Source: Symbiodinium sp. CCMP2592
Taxonomy: Eukaryota; Sar; Dinophyceae; Suessiales; Symbiodiniaceae
DNA: 64,000 bases
Reading direction: 5' to 3'
Assembly (NCBI GenBank): GCA_905221615.1
Contig: CAJNDT010000125.1
Coordinates: 571,501-635,500 of the forward strand
The notes beneath the pieces are model-generated. The model saw only the letters and a program-made list of their open reading frames with translations, had not been told where the DNA came from and searched no databases. The position numbers and the translations under genes are program-made. This document shows positions 11,110-20,869 of this stretch, piece by piece. Numbering within the stretch: the stretch's first letter is position 1; the number at the start of each line of letters is the position of its first letter.

Positions 11110-11532
11110 GTTCTTAGCGGAGCGTACATCATCCAATCTATGGAAAGTTGGCTTGCATCCATAGTTATCGGTCGAGCGACAATCATCACCGCCGTCAGGA
11201 CGTCGGTATTCCCAATCCGACGGTTCGGCGTCCTCGCCGACGGCATTCTTATAGATTACCATCTCAAGGACAACGAGGTCTCTGCCGGACGCCCCAACAA
11301 TTTCACATGGTTGGGGTACCAGATACTTAGTGGCGTAGCAGTTTCGTCGGACGACAAATTGCTGGCAACATTGCTTCAACCTGATAGTTACGTCAAGACC
11401 GACTTCCTCAAGATGCAGGCTATGAGGGCCATCGGCATTTCGCATCTTGCCAGGGACCAGTATCCCTTGCTTCGCAAGCTGTGCGGTTTTTTGTGCTCTA
11501 GCGAAGTTGGCCCCGCGTGGCTGGCAGCGTGA
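11110..11532 (+). CDS. Hypothetical protein segment / large putative exon
   Basis: An open + frame follows the acceptor-like CACGACAG and runs past 11500. It contains FGVLADGILIDYHLKDNEVS and LLATLLQPDSYVKTDFLKMQ. Third codon positions are C/G-rich (GTC, GAC, AAG, CTC), favouring + over the overlapping minus-strand frame at 11101-11445. A GT near 11486 could be a donor. No domain is recognised; it could be an exon or a decayed gene. Confidence 0.35.
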   Translation, partial: VLSGAYIIQSMESWLASIVIGRATIITAVRTSVFPIRRFGVLADGILIDYHLKDNEVSAGRPNNFTWLGYQILSGVAVSSDDKLLATLLQPDSYVKTDFLKMQAMRAIGISHLARDQYPLLRKLCGFLCSSEVGPAWLAA

Positions 11533-11790
11533 TCGGCGGCTTCCAGTAGGATGGTTTCAAGCTATGATCGAATCACAGACAAGTGAGGCTGCAGCTCTGA
11601 ATTCAAGCAGGCTGTGCAGCGGCTCCAAGTTGTTTTGGGATGTCACCATACTCAATTGTGCCCCAACTGCCCTAAGCCTGCCGAGACGTTATACCTAAAC
11701 CATCGTAAACCCTTTGAATCTTGAGCCTGTATTAAGATCCGAAAACTCGAAAGTCCAGAGCGCCTAAAACCCTAAACGAAAACCTTGAAG

Positions 11791-11843
11791 GAGCCATGGC
11801 GTCCCAAGAGGAGCTAGCGAGGCAGATGAAAGCAGCTTTCAAG
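11791..11843 (+). CDS. Putative exon with ATG
   Basis: Follows a CCTAAAACCCTAAACG tract and the acceptor-like TTGAAG. The frame reads GA-MASQEELARQMKAAFK and may continue as AHQQ. It ends at AAG followed by GC (GC donors are known in dinoflagellates) and then G-rich repeats. Helical, Gln/Lys-rich peptide of unknown family. Confidence 0.5.
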
Positions 11844-11859
11844 GCGCATCAGCAGATTT

Positions 11860-11970
11860 CGGGTTTCAGGCTTCGGATTTCTTTTGAGGCAGGCCGGGGG
11901 CGGGGGGGGGGGGTGGGTTAGGGTTTAGGGTATGGGCTTAGGGCTTCAGGGTTTTGCGGTTTAGGCCCTA
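11860..11970. repeat. Telomere-like G-rich tract with poly-G
   Basis: TTTCGGGTTTCAGGCTTCGG, a run of about a dozen G, then GGGTTAGGGTTTAGGG units. Follows the exon-like island 11791-11843. Confidence 0.7.
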
Positions 11971-12108
11971 TAGAGCAACCATGTTCTAGTTTGATATGAA
12001 GTATTGAGGTCCCAGATTGTGAAAGAGAGGCCCAGAAATGAAAGACGCACGGCCGTGTTTGGAGATCGTAATCCTGGAGACTCGCTGGCCTACTCTAGGG
12101 GTATACTA

Positions 12109-12218
12109 GGATGCCCAGTAGTACCCTTGTTCCCTTTTTGTAGTGCCAGGTTCCTTATAAAGTTACCCAATGCCAAAGAGGGAGCAGCCCTTTTCATTCT
12201 TAGGTTACTGGCCATCCT
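12109..12218. mobile_element. palI palindromic element
   Basis: Ends GGATGCCCAGTAGTACCC and TTACTGGCCATCC, interior TTCCCTTTTTGTAGT..CCAGGTTCCTTATAAAG. Close relatives at 30697-30802 and 34139-34248, diverged ones near 60350 and 61109. Confidence 0.7.
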
Positions 12219-12626
12219 GGTATAGGGTTTGGGGTTTAGGGCCACTCTTGGGGCCTCAAGCATTATAACTAGGGAATTTAGGGTTGAAGGTTTAGGTTCT
12301 ACTGGGGGGTACTATTACGCGTGTAGCATAGGGGTCTCAATCCGTAGAAAAATTGGTTTCCGTTCTTTCAGTATGATTCCGTGAAGACTACAAGGGGGTA
12401 TCCCAAAGGTTAGCCTTTACTTTGCTTAGGATACTGGACAACTTAGTAAGTAGTCCTTCTACACGACGTCATTGATGCAAGAAGCGTCCCAAAAGGGACC
12501 AGCACTTTCAACGGTAGTCCAAACTCCCAGTCCTACACCTGATTTTAGCCACTTAAACCCCACACAACCCCAAAAGCCCAAAACCCACAACCCCCCCCCA
12601 AAACCACGCAAAACCCTAAGCTAAAG

Positions 12627-12669
12627 GCCGCAGCGGAAAACTCCGGCACGCCGCCTAAGGCCTGCCGCG
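12627..12669 (+). CDS. Putative short exon
   Basis: Follows a long C-rich tract ending CCCTAAGCTAAAG and precedes GT at 12670, with G-rich TTTCGGGTTTAGGG after it. Frame: AAAENSGTPPKACR. Only 43 bp, so support rests mainly on context. Confidence 0.35.
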
Positions 12670-12977
12670 GTGTGCAGAAGCCATCAGAGGATTCAGGGTT
12701 TCGGGTTTAGGGCCTTCTTGTGTTTAGGTGTTTAGGGTCTAGGGTTCAGGGTATCCAGAATTGGTTCATGTGATTGCCTCATAGTCCTCATAATTGGTAG
12801 TGACCGTGTAGTTTAACATATCATCACAGACCTTGACATACCGCAAACCCTCTATTCGAATTGTGAAAGCCCCTATGTTTGCTTTTTGTGTTCTGCAGTA
12901 TAGGTGTAACGGTTAGAGCTCGGAGAGAACTTCTTTTTTGTCCAAATAGACATGAAGCGGATCTTGAAATACTTGTT

Positions 12978-13050
12978 CCCTAAGGGTCCATGTACACGAA
13001 CAGTATATACCTTGTGCCCAATGTACCTATTTAGGGAGTACATTAAGGCC

Positions 13051-13089
<39 letters not shown>

Positions 13090-13130
13090 ATATATATATA
13101 TATACTATGTGAGTACATGGACCCTTAGGG
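12978..13130. mobile_element. palA element with internal TA microsatellite
   Basis: Complete termini CCCTAAGGGTCCATGT and ACATGGACCCTTAGGG, 3-bp target duplication GTT (12975-12977, 13131-13133). The centre has expanded into a (TA)n tract (about 13051-13105). Confidence 0.8.
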
Positions 13131-13224
13131 GTTGTATCTGCTTCACTGAATCTCTGAAATTATCCGGCTCTTCGGGAGATCTTTGTGTTCTTAAGCTCTC
13201 AAATGGGCAACCCGGAAGCTTGCC

Positions 13225-13370
13225 TTTAGGGTTTAAGGGTTTAGGGTTTTAGGGCTTTAAGGTTTCAAGAGTTTAGGGTTAGGGGGTTTAGGGTTTAGCG
13301 ATTTGGGTTTTCAGGGGTTTTAGGGTTTAGGGGCTTAGGGTTTAGGGATTTTGGGTTTAGGGCGGCTCCA
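13225..13370. repeat. Telomere-like tract, G-rich
   Basis: Long series of GGGTTTAGGG variants. Immediately followed by palC at 13388. Confidence 0.8.
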
Positions 13371-13387
13371 GTTACCTATAGTGAACC

Positions 13388-13475
13388 CCAGAAAGTTGGA
13401 ACATAGATTGAGGATAATTCTTGCTGGGATACCCTATGGTTTAGTTTAAGGGCACGAGGATTAGCAACTTTCTGG
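13388..13475. mobile_element. palC palindromic element
   Basis: Arms CCAGAAAGTTGGAACATAG and CAACTTTCTGG. Eight copies in the window share this core. Confidence 0.7.
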
Positions 13476-14099
13476 TCTCTACTGTATACGATATTGGTTA
13501 TTGCGCTACATACTTCTTATTTAGGGAACCGGAGCGCATGCATACTATAGGGCTTTGTATATTTGTTAGAACTGCACAGTCCCATTTCTGAGGGCCCGTA
13601 GTCGTAGTATAGCATGATCTCTCATATTAAAGTGTACGTGTGTGTATTTTCAGATCCCTGTGATTTAGATCTCAGTGTAATGGACGAGTATATACCTGTG
13701 CACCCCATACCACTTGTTCAGGCTACATTTATTTTCTGGATGTGGCAGGTAGGATCGTGTTTGCGCCCTCTCTATTTGGTGGAATCCCTGCAACTCAGTA
13801 GCCCAGTTTCCAACTTTCTCGACCCGATCGAAGCCATAAACCCTAACTTCAATCTCTGAAGCCACAAAGCCCTAATGTGCTTGAACCTCAAGCTGTACTC
13901 CCGGACTTGTCGAGATCCACTTTGGGGTTCCTGAATATAACTTTCAGTATGAAATCACACAAAACTAATCACCGCCTACTTCCAACCGGTTAGGGTTTAG
14001 GGTTTAGGGTTTAGGGTATGGCACGTAGCAAGTATATCAGGATGGTATATCAGGCTCCCTGGGTTAAGGCAAAGGACCCATATTCGGGGCCCAGTGTTG
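13476..14099. other. Intron-like stretch, no firm gene
   Basis: Mostly unique AT-richer DNA, with a C-rich tract at 13830-13890 and a G-rich TTTAGGG run at 13990-14020. A short exon between these two is expected from the general pattern but not clear. Confidence 0.35.
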
Positions 14100-14357
14100 T
14101 AAACCCTCAACCCTACTAATCCCTAAGCCCCGAAGCTGTTAACCCCGAACCCTAACCCCTGTAAACCCTGAACCCCTAATCCCCGAACCCTACGCACTAA
14201 CTAAACCCTAAACCCTGAATCCTGAATCCTATACCCTAAGCACTAACCGCTAAACCCTGAACCTGAACCCTAAACCCCGAACCCTAAGCACTAACTAAAC
14301 CCTGAATCCTAAACCCCATAACCCCTAAACCCTGAACCCCAAACCCCCAAACCCCAG
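14100..14357. repeat. Long telomere-like tract, C-rich
   Basis: About 250 bp of CCCTAAACCCTGAATCC variants with local higher-order repetition (CCCTAAGCACTAACTAAACC appears more than once). It ends directly at an acceptor-like GCTACAG. Confidence 0.85.
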
Positions 14358-14367
14358 CCCGCTACAG

Positions 14368-14438
14368 CCGCCCTCGTTTGCACAGCGAGCTCGGCAGCAA
14401 CTTCGGCAGCGCTGGGCAGCGCCTTTTGGCTGCTCAGG
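14368..14438 (+). CDS. Putative internal exon
   Basis: AG at 14366-14367 and GT at 14439 bracket 71 bp. One frame reads PPSFAQRARQQLRQRWAAPF; a second frame is also open and Ala-rich. A C-rich tract precedes it and G-rich sequence follows. The frame choice is uncertain. Confidence 0.3.
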
Positions 14439-14620
14439 GTGGTTGCGGGGCTTGGGCTTATAGCCTAGACCCCCCCTAAGTACCCATTAAAGGGCTCTAA
14501 TACTTCTCTCAAGAGGGACTACAATAAAGGGTAGTTGCGGGGCTAGGGCTTATAGAGCCCGCTCTAATACTTCTCAATATAATGGACTACCATAAAGGAT
14601 AGTTGGGGGGTCTAGGAGGG

Positions 14621-14705
14621 CCCGAAGGCTCCATGTACCATATAGTAGATACTTAGGCCTTAAATGTGTCCCTATATAGGAACTTTAAGGCCTAAGCATC
14701 TACTA
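14621..14705. mobile_element. palA element, right end lost
   Basis: CCGAAGGCTCCATGTACC, the TAGTAGATACTTAGGCC block and its inverted partner GGCCTAAGCATCTACTA are present. The outer right terminus is missing. Confidence 0.6.
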
Positions 14706-14749
14706 GGTGGCTGTGGCGTTAAGGCTTATAGGGCATATAGGGTTTGGGG

Positions 14750-15010
14750 GATCTAATTAGGGCTTTTGGCTTCAGGTGCTTACAGGATGTTTGAGTCGGG
14801 GTTTGGGGTTTAGGGTTTTTGAGTTTTGGGGTTTAGTTAGGGTTGTGCGGTTAAGGGGCTTGGGGCTTAGGGTTTTGAGGCTTAGGGTTTTCCGGTTTAG
14901 TATTGGGGTTCAGCGTTTCAGGGCTTACGGTTTGGGGTTTAGGGGTTTAGGGTTTCGCGGTTTAGGGTTTTGGGGTTTTGGGTTTTGCGATTCAGGGGTT
15001 GGGGTTTTGG
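14750..15010. repeat. Long telomere-like tract, G-rich
   Basis: GGGTTTAGGGTTTTTGAG-type units over 250 bp. An open frame through it (14776-15141) is a product of the repeat. Confidence 0.8.
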
Positions 15011-15219
15011 GGCTCAGGATGCATATATGTCTTATTGTTTCCGAGTGCAGGGTTTTAGAAGTTTTGGATCAATCAGAAGCCCCTTGGAGGTTCGGATTCT
15101 TTGTTGCTAGGATACCGGATAATAGGAGCAGACTGGCTTAGGTTCTGGATATCATGATGGGGGGGGGCCAAGCCTGCCTGGTTGGCCCTGAGCCCAGCCT
15201 GCATCATAAACCATCTCGA

Positions 15220-15424
15220 AGAGTCCATGTACCCAAACAATGTGGGAGTTTCCGAAAGTTAGGGGTGCCTCATTTTGGGGGTCGTTATAATAAGGGTACT
15301 ACTATTTAGAGTACTGTATTAGGGTCCCCTATTTTCGGAAAACCCAGTATATGCTTTGGTGGCCTTAAAGTAGTGCCAATACAGGTACTTAAGGGCCAGA
15401 GTATATTGTACTTGGGTACACAGA
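15220..15424. mobile_element. palA element carrying a nested palB
   Basis: Left arm GAGTCCATGTACCCAAACA and the continuation GTATATGCTTTGG are separated by a complete palB (15244-15345). The right arm (GTATATTGTACTTGGGTACA) follows. Removing palB restores the normal palA sequence order. Confidence 0.75.
15244..15345. mobile_element. palB element nested in palA
   Basis: Ends GGGAGTTTCCGAAAGTTAGG and TATTTTCGGAAAACCC are inverted repeats. It lies within the palA arm motif, so it inserted later. Confidence 0.75.
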
Positions 15425-16010
15425 CCTATTGGTAATCAGGACCTTAGGGCTGTAGAGCGCGACCATTCAGGGTCATGATGTGTCAGTGTCGCATCGGATG
15501 AAATTCTAGGCCAGCACAGAGTATCCTTACGGCTGCAAGACATCTCCTGTACGGCTCCGAATACTAGGCTGTCCAAGGTTTCCTTCCGCCTGGGTTCTGT
15601 TTCTATAGATTTGCTGGAAACGGACAGGAACTCCAAACCAGGTGCTGCCAGAACCCACAAGAAACCCTAAACCCTCAACCCGACCTAAGCATTACCACTC
15701 CCTTACTCGTATTTACGCTACGCCAGGTAATGCCTGAACCCGTGACCAGGCTTGGGCAACTGAACCCCTGACCCCCAAAAAGTCCGACTCACTTGAATAA
15801 GCCGTAAACCCTCACACCTTAACGCTGAACCCTAGTAATGTAGGAACCTGCTTAAGAAACCCTGGGCCCATATCCCTAAAACAGTAGGATTCATACAAGG
15901 AACCCGAATAAAGGCCCAAGGTTTCTTCATCAGGTTCCTACATTACCAAACAGGTAAACCCTGAACCCAAACCCCTAATCCCTACGCGCCTTAACCCAAA
16001 GCCTGCCTTA
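15425..16010. repeat. C-rich telomere-like stretch, no firm gene
   Basis: AAACCCTAAACCCTCAACCC-type sequence from about 15660 to 16010, with an internal inverted pair TAATGTAGGAACCTG / CAGGTTCCTACATTA (15837-15950). A minus-strand frame at 15436-15660 has no support. Confidence 0.5.
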
Positions 16011-16024
16011 GGATTCGGGTACAG

Positions 16025-16231
16025 CTTGTGATCACGCTGGACACAGTCGCTGCGACAGCGGCAGCCACCAAGGACGAGAGCTCAGAAGTCTCGCTTCAAG
16101 TGCGGATCATATGTGCTACCCTACCTTCGTTACTGTTTGACTTTGTTATGGTGGCATATGCGGATCTGGGCATAAGGTTGAAGGAATCTTCAACTGTTGC
16201 TTCCAGATTTGAGAAATGCCTACTAACCTGA
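16025..16231 (+). CDS. Putative exon, possibly terminal
   Basis: Follows C-rich repeats and the acceptor-like GGGTACAG. The open frame contains LVITLDTVAATAAATKDESS and LPSLLFDFVMVAYADLGIRL, with a mildly hydrophobic middle, and stops at TGA 16229-16231, just before a GAGGTACAG. If real it is a last exon or continues through an unrecognised donor. Family unknown. Confidence 0.35.
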   Translation, partial: LVITLDTVAATAAATKDESSEVSLQVRIICATLPSLLFDFVMVAYADLGIRLKESSTVASRFEKCLLT

Positions 16232-17125
16232 GGTACAGGGCTCACGCAAAGACCAGTCCTCGGCAGCAACATCGGCGTAAGTCCTATCACGAATATCTTC
16301 TACTATCCCAGTACATTGTCGGTGTTCACATCTTAGGTTTGTCGAAATGGCATGTGGGTTTCGGAACTTGCCATCGTAATGTCGAGGTTTCGTCTTTCAT
16401 CAGGGTTTAGAGTTCGCTCAACATGCCGTGAAGACAAGGCTGAGGCAGATTGACCCGATGCCCCTGAGTTCCCCAACCCTTTTTTTGTTTGCTTTCAAAA
16501 AGACGGATTGAGACGAGCCAAACCTTTTATGGGCTTCCCAGCCCGGGAATGGGCTGTTGTCATAGAGAAGAGTTCGCAGGATTCAAGGTTTATTTCGGGA
16601 TACAACCTAGGATTCGCGGTCGAGGTTTGTGGGTGTGTTTACAATGCAGAGGCGGTAGTAGTTCCAACACTTGAATGTTGATGGCAGTTGTCATCGTGGA
16701 CTGATCATAGTGGCCTTTTTGCTTTTTCTGGTTTTCGTCCTCGTGGGCGTCTTCGTCTTCGCGGGAAAGCCTTGACATTGGCACAATAGCCGTGGTTGTA
16801 GCAGCGATGGTACTGCATTAGCAAAAAGTCCCACTGTTGGGGTTTAGGGGTTTTGGTCCTATGTAGGGATTTAGGTTCCTGAGTTTAGTGCTACGGAGTA
16901 TCTTGGGGTTTACGGCTTCAGGGTTTCTGTGTAGGGCTTCGGCGGTATGGAGGATTCAGGGTCTAGGGGTTCACCCTAAGAGCTGTACCTGTGAATTATG
17001 AAGGCTTTGTAGCAGTTACTACAAGGTTTAGCTTTCGGCTTCTATTCTAAAGGGTTCTAAAAGGTTTACTTCACTGCGGGGTCTCGTAGGATCCATGTGT
17101 GTGCCTGTAAAGTTGCTGGTATACA
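16232..17125. other. Intron-like stretch, no gene called
   Basis: Short overlapping frames without motifs, a brief TTTAGAG run near 16405, and G-rich telomere-like sequence from about 16835 to 16975. Confidence 0.35.
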
Positions 17126-17394
17126 AGGCTAGCTAACGAACGGCGGGGTAACGAACTATCTAACCAGCTAGGTAGCCAACTAACTAACTAACTAGCTAAC
17201 TAACTAACTAAACTTAACTTCACTTAACCTAACTAAACTGACGAACTAGCTAACGAACTCATTAATTAACCAACGACCTAGCGAACTAACGAACCAACTA
17301 ACTAATTCACTAGCGAACTAGCTCACTAAGTGATAACTTGCTAACTAACTAAGTGATTGACTAACTAGCTAACTAACTAACTAGCTACATAGGC
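17126..17394. repeat. AACT/AGCT tetranucleotide-derived repeat
   Basis: AACTAACTAACTAGCTAACT and close variants over about 270 bp. Confidence 0.85.
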
Positions 17395-17429
17395 GTGTAT
17401 TCGCTCTCTCTGTCTCTCTGTGCTCTCTG

Positions 17430-17432
17430 CAT

Positions 17433-17466
<34 letters not shown>

Positions 17467-17468
17467 TG

Positions 17469-17499
<31 letters not shown>

Positions 17500-17515
17500 A
17501 TACACATAGGTATGT
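17430..17515. repeat. TA / CA microsatellite
   Basis: TATATA runs broken by ACACACACGTG. Followed by duplicated GTCGGTATACATATATAC units (about 17680 and 17782). Confidence 0.8.
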
Positions 17516-18579
17516 GGATCTATAGATAGAGAAATAGAGAACTAAAAATCTCCAAAATCAGCACAAACGAACAGAAAGCCAAACAAACAATCAACCAAAC
17601 CATCAATCAAGCAACCAACCCAACAAAACATATACAATAAGCACACATGCACTCAAACAAAGAAAGCCGCACCAATGAATAGTCGGTATACATATATACA
17701 TATGTATACAGACTGTCATGATTTCTGTCGCTTTCTTTTATCTTCTGTCATCATACTACGATGTATCCCGATGAATGAACAGTCGGTATACATATATACG
17801 TATATACACACATGGCCATGATTTCTGTCGATATATCCCACAGCCCTATTATATTCTCTTCTCCCTACACCCCGAAGCACTCAGCCCCCAAACCTTATAC
17901 AAATCCTAAATCCACAACCCTAATCCCTAAACCCTGTTCGATTGCCCAGACCCCCTAACGTACCCCAATACCCATTGTCAGGGACCATAATAAGCGCTCT
18001 ACTAGCCCTTGCGGGGGTCCTGGTTGTTGAGGCACATAACTGACAATGCTATTTTGTTGGGTTTCTTATATAAAAAAGTATAGTAGCATTTACCCCAAAG
18101 CCCTATTCTAAGTATTCAGGCCCTTATATTACATAAGCCGTGTTTGGAACCACATGCAATGCGGGCTCGAAGTGCCTCCGCAAGCTTTTGACCTGCTTAG
18201 GGTTATATAGAGTTCAGGGTTTAAGGCTTCGGGGTTAGAGTTGGGGTCTTGGGTACAGGCCCTAGAGCATTGGGTTGTGTGTTAGTGTTCTGCTTTGAGG
18301 CGGTACAGAGATCATAAAGCTAGGCATGCAGTGCTTACCTCACTAAACCATGCAGCCATCCCCCGCAAGAGTCGAGTATTGACTAATTGCGTTAACCAAC
18401 GTAACCAAACCCCATTTTTGTAGGTTCCTGTTAGAAACCCCACGGTGCATGAGGTTTTGGTAGGTTAAAGTAGGCGTTTAGGATAGTACGTGCTTCCGGT
18501 CAACATACCTTTTAGGTTCCGGCTTTTGGGCATGGCGACCTAACCTAACCATTCCTCTTGGGACAGACAGGCGGGCTCC
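17516..18579. other. Upstream region of RCC1 gene 1
   Basis: Contains A-rich imperfect repeats, a C-rich tract (17860-17945), palindrome debris (17948-18135), a possible small exon near 18130-18185 (TTCNAGSKCLRKLLTC) and a G-rich tract (18195-18260). No canonical core promoter is visible, as is usual in dinoflagellates. Confidence 0.35.
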
Positions 18580-20160
18580 TTGCCGCATGTCATGTCGGTT
18601 ACCGTGGAGGTTGGATTGCTGAGTGGCAAGACAGCTACTGTGAAAGCCGGCTTAGATGAAGAAGTGGGAACACTGAAAAGTCGAGCACAGACGGCACTCG
18701 GAGTTGGAAACGGGCGGCTGCTGGACTCCAATGGAAGCGTTCTGGACGTATCTGCATCGATCCAGCGTGCGAGACTGCAGAATGGTGACTCGCTGACCCT
18801 TCATATACACCCAGTACAGGCATGCGCCACTGCCCTGTCTTTTGCCGCCATTCTCGGCGACGACTCCGTCATGACCTGGGGGGATGAAGACTATGGTGGT
18901 GACAGTTGTGCTTTGCAGCATCAGCTGAAGACTGTTCAGCGGATCCACGCCTCCGAGAACGCATTTGCTGCCATTCTTGCTGATGGCTCTGTTGTGACCT
19001 GGGGTATTGCAGACCTGGGTGGTGACAGTAGCGCTGTGCAGGATCAGCTGAAGAATGTGCAGCAGATCCAAGCCTCTGTCGGCGCTTTTGCTGCCATTTT
19101 GGGCGATGGATCCGTTGTGTCCTGGGGTGATACTGAGTTCGGTGGTGACAGTAAAGCTGTTCAGGATCAGCTGAAGAATGTACAGCAGATTCAAGCCACT
19201 TGCTGTTCTTTTGCTGCCATTCTTGAGGGTGGTTCGGTCGTGACGTGGGGTCATGCTTACTGTGGCGGTAACAACACAGCTGTGCGAGATCAGTTGATAA
19301 ATGTGCAGCAGGTCCAAGCCTCTTCCGAGGCGTTTGCTGCCATTCGTCGCGATGGATCCGTCGTGACCTGGGGTGATGCTGACCGAGGCGGTGACAGTAG
19401 CGCTGTGCAGGATCAGCTGAAGAATGTGCAGCAGATCCAAGCCTCTGTCGGCGCTTTTGCTGCCGTTTTGAGCGATGGATCCGTTGTGACCTGGGGTGCT
19501 TCTGACTTCGGTGGTGACAGTGGAGCTGTTCAGGATCAGCTGAAGTATGTTCAGCAGATTCAGGCTACTAGGGTCTTTATGGAGCAGGAAGTTGCTGCTT
19601 TTGCTGCCATTCGTGGCGACGGATCCGTCGTGACCTGGGGTGGTGCGATTGATGCTGGCGACGGCAGTGCTGTACGGCATCGGCTGAAGACTGTGCAGCA
19701 CATCCAAGCCACTCATCGTGCATTTGCCGCCATTCTTGTTGACGGTTCCGTCGCGACCTGGGGTGAAGCTCAATACGGTGGTGACAGTAGCGCTGTGCAA
19801 GATCAGCTGACAAATGTGCAGCAGATCCAAGCCTCTTTGGGTGCTTTTGCTGCCATTCGTCACGATGGATTCGTCGTGACATGGGGTGATAATGAGTGCG
19901 GTGGTGACAGTAGTGCTGCGCAGGATCAGCTGAAGAATGTACAGCAGATTCAAGCCTCTTACCGTGGTTTTGCTGCTATTCTTGAGGATGGTTCGGTCAC
20001 GACCTGGGGTTACGCAACTGGCGACGATGAACGTTGGTTCCCCAGAACCTCAAGAACACTTATTTGCCGAAGCTTGTGGCACAAGCAACTTGAGAGGATA
20101 CATCGTCATGTCAGCATCCTCGCACAGCAATGGTGCACGTGGTATTCTGGTGGGCAATGA
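18580..20160 (+). CDS. Ubiquitin-like + RCC1/BLIP-II-like repeat protein 1
   Basis: Intronless 526-codon gene. Residues about 5-75 form a ubiquitin-like domain (MSVTVEVGLLSGKTATVKAG, then LDEEVGTLK, GRLLDSNGSVLD, GDSLTLHI). It is followed by nine complete 41-residue repeats and a tenth that fades out; repeat core FAAILGDGSVVTWG plus GGDSSAVQDQLKNVQQIQAS. The DGSV..WG signature and repeat length fit RCC1_2/BLIP-II beta-propeller blades. Repeat 6 carries a 7-residue insertion (about 19568-19590). An in-frame Met at codon 5 (18592) aligns with the starts of genes 2 and 3 and is probably the true start. The last 45 residues resemble neither paralogue; another frame is also open to 20203, so a frameshift or splice near 20030 is possible. 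Role unknown; propellers of this type usually bind proteins. Confidence 0.85.
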   Translation: MPHVMSVTVEVGLLSGKTATVKAGLDEEVGTLKSRAQTALGVGNGRLLDSNGSVLDVSASIQRARLQNGDSLTLHIHPVQACATALSFAAILGDDSVMTWGDEDYGGDSCALQHQLKTVQRIHASENAFAAILADGSVVTWGIADLGGDSSAVQDQLKNVQQIQASVGAFAAILGDGSVVSWGDTEFGGDSKAVQDQLKNVQQIQATCCSFAAILEGGSVVTWGHAYCGGNNTAVRDQLINVQQVQASSEAFAAIRRDGSVVTWGDADRGGDSSAVQDQLKNVQQIQASVGAFAAVLSDGSVVTWGASDFGGDSGAVQDQLKYVQQIQATRVFMEQEVAAFAAIRGDGSVVTWGGAIDAGDGSAVRHRLKTVQHIQATHRAFAAILVDGSVATWGEAQYGGDSSAVQDQLTNVQQIQASLGAFAAIRHDGFVVTWGDNECGGDSSAAQDQLKNVQQIQASYRGFAAILEDGSVTTWGYATGDDERWFPRTSRTLICRSLWHKQLERIHRHVSILAQQWCTWYSGGQ

Positions 20161-20264
20161 GCAATCGCTGGCAACTGGTCGACAACACAGCAAATTCTAC
20201 TAGTCCAGGAGCAACCGCCCGAAAAATGACCGGCAGTTGGGACTCTGTCCTCGCAGTCTCTCCT

Positions 20265-20363
20265 CATAGGGATCCTTGGGGGTGTCGGGGGAGGGGGGTT
20301 GGGGGGCCTTAAGGCCCATAGTCCCCTACACCCCTCCCCCCTACACCCCTAAGGATCCCTATG
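20265..20363. mobile_element. palL element with 23-bp flanking direct repeats
   Basis: Perfect 13-bp terminal inverted repeat CATAGGGATCCTT / AAGGATCCCTATG with G-rich left and C-rich right inner arms. Flanking copies of ACTCTGTCCTCGCAGTCTCT.. (20241-20264 and 20364-20387) are identical over 23 bp. It lies about 100 bp after the stop codon of RCC1 gene 1. Relatives at 57093-57228 and 61414-61522. Confidence 0.75.
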
Positions 20364-20387
20364 AACTCTGTCCTCGCAGTCTCTCCT

Positions 20388-20770
20388 GTTCAGTGACAAA
20401 TGACAAACGTATTTCCTGCAATGGCGGAACGCGAGGTTTAATCCTGTCGCCACCATGAATTAGGGACCCCAAAAGGACATAGGCATAAGCAATTTATAGG
20501 GATATCCCTACCTTATTGAGCTTCAGTATAATATGGGACATCCCTGTCCTAATTTGTGCTTAGGTGTTTTTTGGGCGCTAATGAAGAGAACCCTAAACTC
20601 TGAACTCTAAAGCCCGAACGACTTCCTAATTACACCCTACCGGCACCCCCCAAGTACCCTGTTATATAGAGCCCTTATGGTCCTGAATAGTGGGTATTTA
20701 GGATCGAATAGAGGGTAGTAGTGGGCTGCTGCTAAGCCCGAAGCCCTGGAGGGATCTCCTACAGGGAACT
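20388..20770. other. Downstream of RCC1 gene 1; palindrome remains
   Basis: Inverted AT-rich segments (AGGACATAGGCATAAGC.. and ..GCTTAGGTG around 20470-20570), a short C-rich tract and a CCCCCCAAGTACCC-type palindrome (about 20641-20720). No gene seen. Confidence 0.4.
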
Positions 20771-20856
20771 CCAGAAAGTTGGAATATGGTTTCATGGTAG
20801 GATACCCTATAATTTACCATAGAAGGGTTACGATAATCATATACCCAACTTTCTGG
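20771..20856. mobile_element. palC palindromic element
   Basis: Arms CCAGAAAGTTGGAATATGG and the inverted CCAACTTTCTGG. GGGATCTCCTA occurs on both sides (about 20750 and 20870) and may be a long target duplication. Very close in sequence to the copies at 48296 and 54740. Confidence 0.75.
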
Positions 20857-20869
20857 CTTTTACCTTAAG

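Noticed and set aside
14100..14357. Chromosome end (true telomere)
   Set aside because: Tracts are degenerate, short, of both polarities and interspersed through 60 kb, so they are internal telomere-like repeats.
17126..17394. Satellite or origin-like iterons
   Set aside because: Simple AACT/AGCT tetranucleotide drift with no fixed longer unit.
18652..19953. Minus-strand open frame of 433 codons opposite RCC1 gene 1
   Set aside because: It mirrors a regular 123-bp coding repeat; no stop arises because the repeat itself lacks one in that frame. The + frame has a recognisable domain structure. The same applies to minus frames at 51732-52193, 52221-52994, 62837-63229 and 63380-63955.
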